Part shown: positions 17,000-25,136 of the stretch, one piece after another | Numbering within the stretch: position 1 is the stretch's first letter | Layout of the letters: every line of letters starts with the position of its first letter | DNA from: Candidatus Peribacteria bacterium | GTDB taxonomy: Bacteria; Patescibacteriota; Gracilibacteria; UBA1369; 2-02-FULL-48-14 | DNA: 61,332 bases | Assembly (NCBI GenBank): GCA_943354505.1 | Contig: CALRCE010000004.1 | Location: 1-61,332 of the forward strand | Reading direction: 5' to 3' | Notes under the pieces: generated by a model | Told to the model about the DNA's origin: nothing | What the model saw: only the letters and a program-made list of their open reading frames with translations | Database searches by the model: none | Program-made: the position numbers and the translations under genes

Positions 17000-17481
17000 A
17001 GAGGAGCCACTTCGTGGACTCCGAAAATAGCAGAAGCAAGCACGTAGGGAAACTTTTTTCGCTTCTCGTTGAAGGCCTGAGAGAGTCCATTCAGTTTGAT
17101 TTTTTGTTCGTTTGCCAAGCGTGATGCTTCTTTAATGTCTTTTTTTGCTTCCAAGTACAGCACCGTTTTGTTGGCATTGTTGTCTAGGTAACTCTGTAGC
17201 AATTTTTCGAATTCTGCTTCGGCAGCTAGGTTGCTCGTGGTGGCGAATTCCGCTTTTTTTCGCGCGAGGAGACTCCAAGAATCCGAAATTTGATTGCCCT
17301 CTCGAGCTCCTTCCAATAAGAAGGGTACCAGGTTGCGACGACGCTCAAAATCCGTGAATAAGACCTGTTCATTTTGGCGTAAATGGTCTAAATCAGTCAT
17401 TAAGTTGTGCCTCAACCACAGCATGGCGATGAAGTAGAGAATGAAAAGGCCGGCAAGTAGAACAATGATATTTTCTAGCAT
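16996..17481 (-). CDS. LemA-like membrane protein
   Basis: 161 residues from the ATG at 17481. One N-terminal membrane helix (IIVLLAGLFILYFIAMLWL), then a helical region with FERRRNLVPFLLEGA, corresponding to the RRxxLIPxLV motif of LemA, and near the end QAFNEKRKKFPYVLASAIFG, corresponding to the YN...FP...A motif. LemA proteins form helical bundles at the membrane; their role is not settled. The start is chosen because it forms a TGATG with the upstream stop; a start 8 codons earlier is possible. Confidence 0.75.
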   Translation of the reverse strand: MLENIIVLLAGLFILYFIAMLWLRHNLMTDLDHLRQNEQVLFTDFERRRNLVPFLLEGAREGNQISDSWSLLARKKAEFATTSNLAAEAEFEKLLQSYLDNNANKTVLYLEAKKDIKEASRLANEQKIKLNGLSQAFNEKRKKFPYVLASAIFGVHEVAPL

Positions 17482-18026
17482 CAGGGTGAATTGTGAGTGG
17501 AACATTCGTCGCGCACATCGAGAAGTGCACGAGTGTTTTCGTAGGGGTCTTTTACGTTTTCAATCGAGAAGAAAAGCTCGTTGGCGGCGGTGGTGATTTC
17601 GATCATTCCATAGTGTAAAAGGTGACCGACCAGTCCATTTTCGGTGCCTTTCACGTCTTGAATGTCTTCCACAAGAGCCTCCGAAATTTGTCGGTGAAAA
17701 AGATCGATCTGGTTGTGAGAAACGATGCGTTCATTGGTCACGATCACGAGGTCCAGTTCTTCATTCAGCCAGCGGATGTAGACAAAGAGAACAATGAAAA
17801 GAAGATAAACGAGAAAGGCTAGAACGTAGGTTAGAAACAAATCTCCTTGATTGGATCTCCACAGAAGCTCTCCGAAAAGGATCCCCACGAGGGCTGGCAT
17901 GATTCCGATGATCAAGAAGATGGAAAAAATCTTCACATCAATGATCCAATGCTTACGGATGAGGAGCTCAATCCTTTCGCTGTTTTTTTGCCCTGGGAAC
18001 CGAAATTTTTGATAGTTTTGTCTCAA
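17481..18026 (-). CDS. Membrane protein with a bacterial PH domain
   Basis: About 181 residues from a TTG at 18026, which forms a TTGA overlap with the upstream stop; a TTG at 18068 would give 14 more residues. No ATG is available before the first membrane helix. Two membrane helices (IFSIFLIIGIMPALVGILF and LAFLVYLLFIVLFVYIRWL) are followed by a bPH_2-type domain: DLVIVTNERIVSHNQIDLFHR, then GHLLHYGMIEITTAANE. Such proteins are widespread in Gram-positives and Patescibacteria, with unknown roles at the membrane. Confidence 0.75.
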   Translation of the reverse strand: MRQNYQKFRFPGQKNSERIELLIRKHWIIDVKIFSIFLIIGIMPALVGILFGELLWRSNQGDLFLTYVLAFLVYLLFIVLFVYIRWLNEELDLVIVTNERIVSHNQIDLFHRQISEALVEDIQDVKGTENGLVGHLLHYGMIEITTAANELFFSIENVKDPYENTRALLDVRDECSTHNSP

Positions 18027-19111
18027 GAGCAGAGGGCTTTTAGGAGGAGCTGAGCGGAATGTTTCCAAGAATAATTTTGAGCGGCTTTCTTTTGTCTCAG
18101 AATGACTGCGTTCCGTTTACTGGGGGCTTGGATTGATTTGAGTATAGCTTCTAGGCTGTTTTTTTTCGAGGGATTCCAGAGGAGGGCGCTGTTCTTAGAG
18201 ACCTCCCGATTCACGGCAAGGTCGTTCACAATGGCAGGAGTGCCCGCGAGCATGGCTTCTAGGAGCGGCAAATTGAAGCCTTCGCTGTCGGAGGCGTGCA
18301 CAAAGGCGTGGGCGTTTTGCAAGAGTGCAAAGACTTCGACATCTGTTTTACTCCCGAGGCGAAGCACCGCCGGGTGCTCTGGGATTTGAGGGTAGAGCTG
18401 GGATTCTTGATGAGGCTCCCCGATGAGGAGCAGGCGGTATTCTGGATGGGTTTTGTAGAGTTCTGTGAAGCGCCGCACCAAGAGCGGCACGTTTTTTCGA
18501 AGTTCGTAACCCCCGAGGTACACGAGGTCTTTGGTGGATGATTTTTGCGCAGATTTTTTGACGAGTGCGAGTTTGGGTGGGGTCACGGCATTGGGCAAGA
18601 GCGTCGCCGCCGGAATTCCCAATTCGTCGTGAGTGGCTTTAGAAACGGTGAACAAATGATCCACGTGAATGAGGGCACGGAGGGCATCGCGGTAGTACTT
18701 TTTTTTGAGTGTGTTCCCTTTGTAACGCTCGTCGTTCCACAGGATCATGTCGTGCACGGTCATGGCGCGCAGGTGAGCACTCGCGGAAGGCAAAGGGCAG
18801 GGGTAAGGATAGTATTCCCAGTCCAATTTTTTTGTGGCAAAGAAGGCGGGAACTTGGACGCTTTCCCAGAACCATTTCTTAAGAGCGGAATGAAGAGGCC
18901 AGGCTTTTGGTTTTAAAACAAAAATTTGTTTTTTAGTCAGACCGAGTTCCTTGACTTGCGCGACGGTGAGCGGCTTGGCGACCACCACGGTGAGTTCTTT
19001 TTTTGAATCCGCAAGAGCTCTGAGTAGCCCTGAGCAGTGCTTGCCGATTCCGGTGTGAGGCTGAGTGAGGAACCAGCCTTGAAAACCAAGTTTAAGAGGA
19101 GTTTTTTTCAT
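18023..19111 (-). CDS. Glycosyltransferase family 4
   Basis: 362 residues from the ATG at 19111, which overlaps the murG stop as ATGA; a TTG 7 codons upstream is less likely. GT-B fold: N-terminal Rossmann part with GWFLTQPHTGIGKHCSGLL, C-terminal nucleotide-sugar part with LVYLGGYELRKNVPLLVRR and SDSEGFNLPLLEAMLAGTP, the EX7E-type motif of GT4. It should transfer a sugar from a nucleotide donor, probably to a surface glycan or lipid carrier. Its place right after murG suggests work on the cell wall or a wall polysaccharide. Confidence 0.88.
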   Translation of the reverse strand: MKKTPLKLGFQGWFLTQPHTGIGKHCSGLLRALADSKKELTVVVAKPLTVAQVKELGLTKKQIFVLKPKAWPLHSALKKWFWESVQVPAFFATKKLDWEYYPYPCPLPSASAHLRAMTVHDMILWNDERYKGNTLKKKYYRDALRALIHVDHLFTVSKATHDELGIPAATLLPNAVTPPKLALVKKSAQKSSTKDLVYLGGYELRKNVPLLVRRFTELYKTHPEYRLLLIGEPHQESQLYPQIPEHPAVLRLGSKTDVEVFALLQNAHAFVHASDSEGFNLPLLEAMLAGTPAIVNDLAVNREVSKNSALLWNPSKKNSLEAILKSIQAPSKRNAVILRQKKAAQNYSWKHSAQLLLKALCS

Positions 19112-20154
19112 GCGTAGGAAAGAAGAAGCCAAGCGAGTTTTTCGGTAGTGGTGCTGACCACGGGGTGTTTGGGTCGTGTGGGCAAACTGAGCAGCTGAGC
19201 AAGGGCGGGCTCCAGTTCGTTTGCGATCAAAAAAAGATCCGACTCTAAGCTCATGATCTGGGCGTTGGCGACTTGGTCGCCACGGCTGGCGTGCCGGCCG
19301 AGCGGGTAAAGCAAGGCTGGAATTTGGAGGGCGTGTAGCTCGGCCAGGGTGTTGGCGCCGGCACGCGTGAGCGCGAGCGAAGCGAGCGCGTACAGATCGT
19401 TCATTCCTTTGTCCACATAAGCCAGTTGCAAGTAGTGTTTTTCTTTTTTGGCGAGTGACTTCGCTGAGGCCGCAGCGTCTCCACTGATGTGAATCACGTC
19501 AAAGACTTCCGTCAGTTTTTCTTTTTCGGTTTTCAATAGGTTGTTGAGCTGCTGTGAACCACTGCTGCCTCCCATCACGAGCAGCACGGGTCGCTCGCCT
19601 TTAAAACCCGTCATTTTTTTTGCTCTCTGAAGATCTCCATCGTACAAGGTGAGCCGCACGGGGTTCCCCACTACTTCGATTTTTTCTTCGTAACGATGCA
19701 GTTCCAAATGCGCCGTTTCGTAGGCGAGTAAGATTTTTTCTGCGAAGGGTGCTGAGAGTTTGGTGGCGAGTCCGGGAATCGCATCGGAATCATGAATCAC
19801 AATGGGAATGCGTCGTAGCCAAGCGGCCAAAATCACAGGGAAGGCCACAAAGCCTCCTTTGCTGAAAACCACGTGAGGCCGCATGAGCCCCAGCACCCAC
19901 CAAGCTTGGAGGATGCCCAAAGGAATGCGAAAAATATCTAAAAAATTCTGCACATCAAAATAGCGTCGCAACTTTCCAGTGCTGATGGCGTAGTAGGGAA
20001 TTTCTGCCTGCTGGACCAGCATCCTTTCGATGCCGTGTTTGGAGCCGACGTAAAAGAGTTTGGCTTTCGGCTCAAAGGCGCGAATAGCGTCCGCTATAGC
20101 GAGATTGGGTATAACGTGCCCGGCTGTCCCGCCTCCTGTCAGGAGAATATTCAT
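19108..20154 (-). CDS. murG: UDP-GlcNAc:lipid I N-acetylglucosaminyltransferase
   Basis: 348 residues. MurG makes lipid II at the inner membrane face. Signatures: LLTGGGTAGHVIPNLAIA at the N-terminus, FSKGGFVAFPVILAAW, VLLVMGGSSGSQQLN, and LTRAGANTLAELHALQIPALLYPLG at the donor site. The canonical N-terminus fixes the ATG at 20154, so the first 83 bp overlap the end of ftsW in another frame, a long overlap. There is no Shine-Dalgarno; translation is probably coupled to ftsW. Confidence 0.96.
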   Translation of the reverse strand: MNILLTGGGTAGHVIPNLAIADAIRAFEPKAKLFYVGSKHGIERMLVQQAEIPYYAISTGKLRRYFDVQNFLDIFRIPLGILQAWWVLGLMRPHVVFSKGGFVAFPVILAAWLRRIPIVIHDSDAIPGLATKLSAPFAEKILLAYETAHLELHRYEEKIEVVGNPVRLTLYDGDLQRAKKMTGFKGERPVLLVMGGSSGSQQLNNLLKTEKEKLTEVFDVIHISGDAAASAKSLAKKEKHYLQLAYVDKGMNDLYALASLALTRAGANTLAELHALQIPALLYPLGRHASRGDQVANAQIMSLESDLFLIANELEPALAQLLSLPTRPKHPVVSTTTEKLAWLLLSYA

Positions 20155-21316
20155 TGTGCGTGGTGCTTTGAGAAATGTTGAGCAGTACTCCCATCGCGAA
20201 GAGAGTCATAACCATGGACGAGCCTCCGTAACTCATGAACGGAAGGGTCACTCCCGTGATGGGAAACAGCGCGGTGTTCACCATGATATTAACGAAAGCT
20301 TGGATGGTAATCCAGGTGCTAATCCCCGTGGCGAGCAACATGCTGAATTTATTGGGCGCGTGGTTGGCGATTTGGAAACCTCGATAGGCAATCGTGGCGT
20401 ATAAAAGCACGATCAAACTCATTCGAACAAAGCCGAGTTCTTCGGAAGTGGCCGCAAAAATGAAATCGTCCACGGCTTGAGGCAAATAAAATTGTTTTTG
20501 AATTCCTTGCGTGAGTCCCCTGCCCCAGAATCCTCCGCTGCCAATGGCGATGTCGGCTTGGTAGGTTTGCCAACAATACACACTTCCGTCGCATTCACTG
20601 CTGGGATCGAAGAAGGAAGCCACACGATTGCGAATGTGCTCCTGCGTTCCGATGGCCACCAAGGCAAAGATGGCACCGATGCCCAAGACCGCAAAGATAT
20701 GCTTCAAATTGGCTCCTCCAATGTAGTAAATCACCCCGGCAATGGCCGATAAAATGATGGCCGATCCCACGTCCGGTTGCAGCACAATCAGTCCAATGAT
20801 GAGCCCTGCAATCATTCCAAACTTTAAAAAACCTTCTTTAAAATCCTGAAGTTTTTCGTGGGAAATTTTTTCGGATAAAAAATAACTCAGATAGAAAATC
20901 AGTCCCAGTTTGGCGATCTCGGAAGGCTGCAGCGAATCAATCGAAGGTAAGCCTGGAATGTTGATCCAACTTTTAGCAAAGGTTCCGTTTTCGTCTCCGG
21001 CAAAGAGCACGTAAACCAACAAGATCACTCCCGCAAGGTAAAAGAGTGGCGCTAAGGTTTTCCATGCTTTGTAGGGCAGCTTCCATGCCACCACCATGGC
21101 GATGAGCCCCAAAAAGGCACGCACCAAATGCTTCTTCAAAATGAGGTAACAATCCACCGCGTCGTCGGCACAATCCCCGTAGGTCAGGTCGGGGGCGGAA
21201 AGGCGGATGGATTTGGGCACTCCAATCGATGTGATCATCACAATCCCCACTAAAACCAGCGCCAGAATGGCGAGCAATAGCACACGATCGTATTTTTGGT
21301 TCTTGAATAGGCTCAC
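20072..21316 (-). CDS. ftsW: Peptidoglycan polymerase / cell division protein FtsW (SEDS family)
   Basis: 414 residues with about ten membrane helices. SEDS motifs: LQPDVGSAIILS, GSGGFWGRGLTQGIQKQFYLPQAVDDFIFAATSEELGF and PFMSYGGSSMV. SEDS proteins polymerise glycan strands from lipid II. FtsW rather than RodA is preferred because murG follows directly. The start is a GTG at 21316. Two predicted outer loops each have a cysteine pair (GDCADDAVDCY; SECDGSVYCW), unusual for the family and possibly disulfide-forming. The basic C-terminal tail (RRRDSRARYTQSRYSGRYSRL region) is the part encoded on top of murG. Confidence 0.93.
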   Translation of the reverse strand: MSLFKNQKYDRVLLLAILALVLVGIVMITSIGVPKSIRLSAPDLTYGDCADDAVDCYLILKKHLVRAFLGLIAMVVAWKLPYKAWKTLAPLFYLAGVILLVYVLFAGDENGTFAKSWINIPGLPSIDSLQPSEIAKLGLIFYLSYFLSEKISHEKLQDFKEGFLKFGMIAGLIIGLIVLQPDVGSAIILSAIAGVIYYIGGANLKHIFAVLGIGAIFALVAIGTQEHIRNRVASFFDPSSECDGSVYCWQTYQADIAIGSGGFWGRGLTQGIQKQFYLPQAVDDFIFAATSEELGFVRMSLIVLLYATIAYRGFQIANHAPNKFSMLLATGISTWITIQAFVNIMVNTALFPITGVTLPFMSYGGSSMVMTLFAMGVLLNISQSTTHNEYSPDRRRDSRARYTQSRYSGRYSRL

Positions 21317-21339
21317 TGATTTGGCGAAAGAGTGAGGCC

Positions 21340-21368
21340 AGTGTAGCGGAAGCAGTCGATCAAGGCAA
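21340..21368 (-). promoter_or_regulatory. Possible promoter of ftsW
   Basis: Minus strand: TTGCCT (21368-21363), 17 bp, TACACT (21345-21340), about 17 nt before the GTG. It overlaps the end of the upstream gene, so ftsW-murG could be expressed on its own as well as by read-through. Confidence 0.4.
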
Positions 21369-23660
21369 AGTGCCTAGATGCGTGATGAAGCCAGGTGTGG
21401 CCACGAAACCGTCAACATAAGTGATCCATGCTTCCATCGCTGCTCTTCCTGTATGGGCTGGGGGCACCAAAGCTAATTTTGCCCTTAATCCTCCTGTCAC
21501 CCCAATCATTGTAGACACCGCTGCATCTGACCAAACAAAGCCTTTTGGAGCCCCAATGAAAGCCGCTAGATTTGTTTTGAACAACTGTTGATTCGTTAAG
21601 GACATGGGTGGTACTGGGGGGACTGCCGCAGGATTTCCTAGTACGGCTACTGGAGCTGTCTGTACACGGGGGTAATGACCCATTAAGAAAGCTGGGGTGA
21701 TCCTATCCAAGATGGCGGTGACGGTCGCGGCGTCGGTAGCGCTTTGCAATGCTTCTCCCAACTTTTCGTTTAGGTCTGCATCAAGGTACAGAGCTTCGAT
21801 TTGTGAGTCCACTCCTCCGGGCGCAAGCATGTCAGTGAGAAGACCGTCTAGTGCAGCTCTCTTCGCAAGATTGGCAGCACCAGTCACTGGACCAAGGGGA
21901 GCGGCGGTTCCCAGAGCAACTCTGAGAGCATTGATGCGATTGGTGAACATCACTCGTGTCACTTTTTTAACATTCAATCCTGTTACTTCAGCTATTTTTG
22001 CTTTGACTTCTTCTTTTTCTGCCTTGGATCCGGATGCTGCAGATGCCAAGGTAGGACCATCTATCAGTGTTAAGAAGTGGTTGCGGAATTCATCTTCTTC
22101 CCATCCTCTTAAGAATGAGGTTCGAGCTCTTTCTAGATTAACACCTGCCTTTCCGCGTACGGTTTTCCCGAGTTGAGCTCCAAATTTCGTATAGTCGATG
22201 GTTTCTGATTTTGGCGGGAAGAGCACTTCCAAACGGGTGCCTGTACCTCCAGTTGGCGATGCCAATAAACGAGCGCGTGCTTCGTTCACACGAGTTCTCA
22301 CGGCCGTCCACTTCGCTCGTGTGGCAGTGTCTGTTGCAGGAATGGCACTCAAGAGACCTAAGGCTCCTCCATTGTTTGCATCCAAAGCATAAGGTGGAAC
22401 GGCTGGAGTCACCGTGGTGGGCCCTATCAACGTTTCGGTGAAATTGTTTAGGTCATCGGTAGAAATACGTTCTTTGGCTGAGAAGTTGAAGAGTTGACAA
22501 ATTTGTTCTTTCACTAAGTCAGCTTCTTCATACATACCGCCTTCCAAAGCCAGATCATTTGCGAGAGAATGGAAGGCTTTGTCGTAAGCGGCCAGGTTTA
22601 TATTGCCTAAGAACTGTACCACGAGACCCGGAGTGCCTTTCACCTGCTCCATGAGTGTGTCCCCAAACTTATTTATGTCTTTATTCAGTTTCACGTCTTC
22701 GGTGGCGGGTTCGGCAATTTGACCGAGGTTTGTCGCATTTACCCACTGGCGTGCATTTCGAATTGCTTGCACAAAAGAGTGAAGGCTGTGGTTGGCGTGA
22801 ACATTGCGAAGATCGTGGATGTGTATGACCTCTCCAACGCTTGGATCTGCAGGGGTAGGTCCGGGCGTAATAGTACATCCTAAGCGAAGCAAGACTTGCG
22901 CAGACTCATCTAGGAACTGGTCTCGAGTTTCGATGTCGGGACCAAACAACTTTGAGAACTGTTCATTTGCCTTTTTCTGTCCTTTGGCGTTGCTCAGAGC
23001 CTTTGTAAAGTTGGGCTGATGAAAGAAGAGACTGTAGTGCCTGTGCAAATCCATTTCATTGATGTTCGCCATAAGGCCTTCCACACTGTGGTGGTACGAA
23101 CGTGGATCGTCTTCATCGGGATAAAAACCTAAGATCTGTCCTGCTAAGTCTGTGTAGTTGGGTGCGATCTTGTGAGGTGGATGATCCGGTAGACCTGTTG
23201 CCTTTGCTACTACCCACATGATGAGTGGTAATGCGTAGCGAAGTTTATCCATCCCTGGAAGAGGAATGGCATCTAAGGTGTCGTCTACGGCTCTGGTTAA
23301 AGTGGGTTTATCCAATTCTCCTTTCTTAAAGGCCTTGTTTGCTGCACTTACGCTCTCGATTGCACCTTTCACATCCGCCCAATCCACATCAATCGTCTTG
23401 ATGCCTGGTTTCTTTTTGGCTGGCGCTCCATGCCCTCCGTGTCCTTTTTCGGCGGGGACACCTTCAGCAGCAGGAGCGGCTTCTTCTCTATTGAAATTTG
23501 AATTGTTGGTGGGCATGCGACTCATCACATCCTCAACGCGCGCTCGTGTTGAAGCATTCAGGCCTGACAAATCAGGATCGAGAGACCGTCTTCCCACTCC
23601 TTGACGAGGCATGCCTCTCTCCTGGCCATCATCGACTGTTTGTGCTCCAGATCTTGCCAT
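21360..23660 (-). CDS. Large hypothetical protein with disordered N-terminus
   Basis: 766 residues; no family recognised. The first 90 residues are low-complexity (NNSNFNREEAAPAAEGVPAE, then GHGGHGAPAKKK). The rest is a long soluble alpha-helical protein with no signal peptide; LRYALPLIMWVVAKATGL near 145 is hydrophobic but probably buried. There is Ala/Thr/Pro-rich sequence between helical parts. It follows a shorter protein with similar Gly-His and Lys-Ala composition by 21 bp and precedes ftsW by 43 bp. Position suggests an envelope- or division-related structural role, but this is inference. Confidence 0.7.
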   Translation of the reverse strand: MARSGAQTVDDGQERGMPRQGVGRRSLDPDLSGLNASTRARVEDVMSRMPTNNSNFNREEAAPAAEGVPAEKGHGGHGAPAKKKPGIKTIDVDWADVKGAIESVSAANKAFKKGELDKPTLTRAVDDTLDAIPLPGMDKLRYALPLIMWVVAKATGLPDHPPHKIAPNYTDLAGQILGFYPDEDDPRSYHHSVEGLMANINEMDLHRHYSLFFHQPNFTKALSNAKGQKKANEQFSKLFGPDIETRDQFLDESAQVLLRLGCTITPGPTPADPSVGEVIHIHDLRNVHANHSLHSFVQAIRNARQWVNATNLGQIAEPATEDVKLNKDINKFGDTLMEQVKGTPGLVVQFLGNINLAAYDKAFHSLANDLALEGGMYEEADLVKEQICQLFNFSAKERISTDDLNNFTETLIGPTTVTPAVPPYALDANNGGALGLLSAIPATDTATRAKWTAVRTRVNEARARLLASPTGGTGTRLEVLFPPKSETIDYTKFGAQLGKTVRGKAGVNLERARTSFLRGWEEDEFRNHFLTLIDGPTLASAASGSKAEKEEVKAKIAEVTGLNVKKVTRVMFTNRINALRVALGTAAPLGPVTGAANLAKRAALDGLLTDMLAPGGVDSQIEALYLDADLNEKLGEALQSATDAATVTAILDRITPAFLMGHYPRVQTAPVAVLGNPAAVPPVPPMSLTNQQLFKTNLAAFIGAPKGFVWSDAAVSTMIGVTGGLRAKLALVPPAHTGRAAMEAWITYVDGFVATPGFITHLGTLP

Positions 23661-23681
23661 ACGTTTTTATTTTTACTTTGT

Positions 23682-24533
23682 TTAAGCGGCTTTCTTGAAA
23701 CCTCTTCTGTGGTGGGCGGCGGCTGCGTGATTCTCTTTGTGTTCTTCAGCGTGTGCATCTGTGGCGGGATGATCCTCCCCGTGATCCGCTTCTGTGTGAG
23801 CCTCCTCATGGGCTGGTTCTGCATGAGCACTTCGGCCAAAAAGCCCTTTGAAGAATCCGTAGGTCTTTCTGAAAGGATAGGTGATTCCGCTTCCGATGGT
23901 TTTCATCCATTCTGGAGCGCTTGCGATGGCGTTTCCAGTAGCTTCTGCCGCTTTTTCTCCGATTTTCCCTACAGCATCGATGGCTTTCCCTCCGAGGTAA
24001 ACCGCCGTGGCAGTTGTAGCTGCTGCGGCTACAGCAAGTGTCCCGAGGACCCCTACTCCTACCTTTGCGCCCGTGCTCCATCCTTTCTTTTCTTCGTGTC
24101 CATGAGGGGCTGAATGTGCAGCGGCGGCTGGTGCGGTTGCGGGTGTTTCGGCAGGTTTTGCTGGGTGGGCTTCAGCTGTCACTTCTGGCTTCTTCTCCTC
24201 TGTCTTCGCTTCTTCTTTTTTAGCGGGTTCTCCTTCTTTGGCTTTGGCAGTGTCAGGTTTGTCCTTTTCATCCCCTTCTGCTTTTCCTTTCTTCTCTGGG
24301 TGAGCTTTAGCTTCTTCTTTCTTATGACCAGGTTTATCGGCCGAGTCTTTTGGTGCTGTGGCAGCGATGAGTCTCTTTGCTAAATTCCTGCTCACGCCAT
24401 CCACGGCATCAGCACCGTTCTCGAATGCACTTCTGACTGCACGAGATACACTAACGTATCCTCTTGGTTTTTCTCGGCCTTTGCCCTCTTCTGCTCCGTG
24501 TCCGCCGGGTGCTGCTGGTGCTGGGTGTGACAT
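23682..24533 (-). CDS. Low-complexity Lys/Glu/Ala/His-rich protein with a hydrophobic hairpin
   Basis: 283 residues. Order: a 50-residue start, a long Lys/Glu/Ala region (about 60-150, with PAKKEEAKTEEKKPE and similar), a hydrophobic Gly/Ala segment VGVGVLGTLAVAAAATTATAVYLGG near 160-185 that could be a glycine-zipper hairpin in the membrane, an amphipathic part with PEWMKTIGSGITYPFRKTYGF, and a His/Glu/Ala-rich tail (EEAHTEADHGEDHPATDAHA and on). The tail might bind metal. No family recognised. Strong promoter upstream; first of a possible eight-gene row reaching miaB. Confidence 0.7.
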   Translation of the reverse strand: MSHPAPAAPGGHGAEEGKGREKPRGYVSVSRAVRSAFENGADAVDGVSRNLAKRLIAATAPKDSADKPGHKKEEAKAHPEKKGKAEGDEKDKPDTAKAKEGEPAKKEEAKTEEKKPEVTAEAHPAKPAETPATAPAAAAHSAPHGHEEKKGWSTGAKVGVGVLGTLAVAAAATTATAVYLGGKAIDAVGKIGEKAAEATGNAIASAPEWMKTIGSGITYPFRKTYGFFKGLFGRSAHAEPAHEEAHTEADHGEDHPATDAHAEEHKENHAAAAHHRRGFKKAA

Positions 24534-24553
24534 AGTTTTTTATTAGTCTATGG

Positions 24554-24582
24554 ATTATACATCTTTTTCAAGGTTTGGTCAA
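24554..24582 (-). promoter_or_regulatory. Strong promoter of the 23682-24533 gene
   Basis: Minus strand: TTGACC (24582-24577), 17 bp, perfect TATAAT (24559-24554), leader of about 14 nt. Among the best promoters in the window; it may drive the whole row down to miaB. Confidence 0.7.
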
Positions 24583-24612
24583 AGCATTTAAACCTCTTCC
24601 GTCTCTTTTGGG

Positions 24613-24641
24613 TTGGCTGAATTTTGGCTTTTGAATATAAC
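24613..24641 (+). promoter_or_regulatory. Promoter of lspA, probably leaderless
   Basis: TTGGCT (24613-24618), 17 bp, TATAAC (24636-24641). The expected start is at about 24648, the A of the lspA ATG. Confidence 0.55.
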
Positions 24642-24647
24642 TTAGTC

Positions 24648-25136
24648 ATGAAAAAAATATCTGGGATGCAAAAAGAGGCTAATCGACTGGATCACATCTG
24701 GAAGTTTTTTGCGCCGATTGTTCTGCTTTGTTTTGGCTTGGATCAGATCAGTAAAATCTGGGCCACCACCCATCTCACTTTGGGTGAAAGCGTGGATTTT
24801 GGTTTCAATCTTTCCAAGAACTCTCAGCTGGTTTTTGGATTGCACATGCCGCTCTTCGGCACTTATCTTTTGACTGGGGGTATTTTGGTTCTTGGTTTTT
24901 ATGTGGTTGTTAAAAATTGCCTGTGGAAGCATAAGCGTCACCTCTTCCCTTTGGCCTTGATTCTTGCCGGAGCCCTCGGGAACATCGTGGACCGGGTTCG
25001 TTTTGGTTATGTGGTGGACTTCATCCAGGTCTATTGGTGGCCTACGTTCAACTTGGCCGATGTCTTCATTGTGAGCGGCGTGCTGCTGCTTTCTTGGCAG
25101 GTGATGATTTCGGAAGACGCGCTGGAGGATTTATAA
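24648..25136 (+). CDS. lspA: Lipoprotein signal peptidase
   Basis: 162 residues, four membrane helices. LspA is the aspartic protease that cuts prolipoproteins before the lipidated Cys; at least four lipobox proteins are in this window. The two catalytic Asp motifs are visible: GNIVDRVRFGYVVDFI and FNLADVFIVSG. The N-terminal DQISK motif of the family is also there. The ATG at 24648 is chosen because the promoter places transcription there; an ATG 8 codons upstream lies in the -10/-35 region. The stop overlaps the stop of the convergent fic gene by 6 bp. Confidence 0.93.
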   Translation: MKKISGMQKEANRLDHIWKFFAPIVLLCFGLDQISKIWATTHLTLGESVDFGFNLSKNSQLVFGLHMPLFGTYLLTGGILVLGFYVVVKNCLWKHKRHLFPLALILAGALGNIVDRVRFGYVVDFIQVYWWPTFNLADVFIVSGVLLLSWQVMISEDALEDL

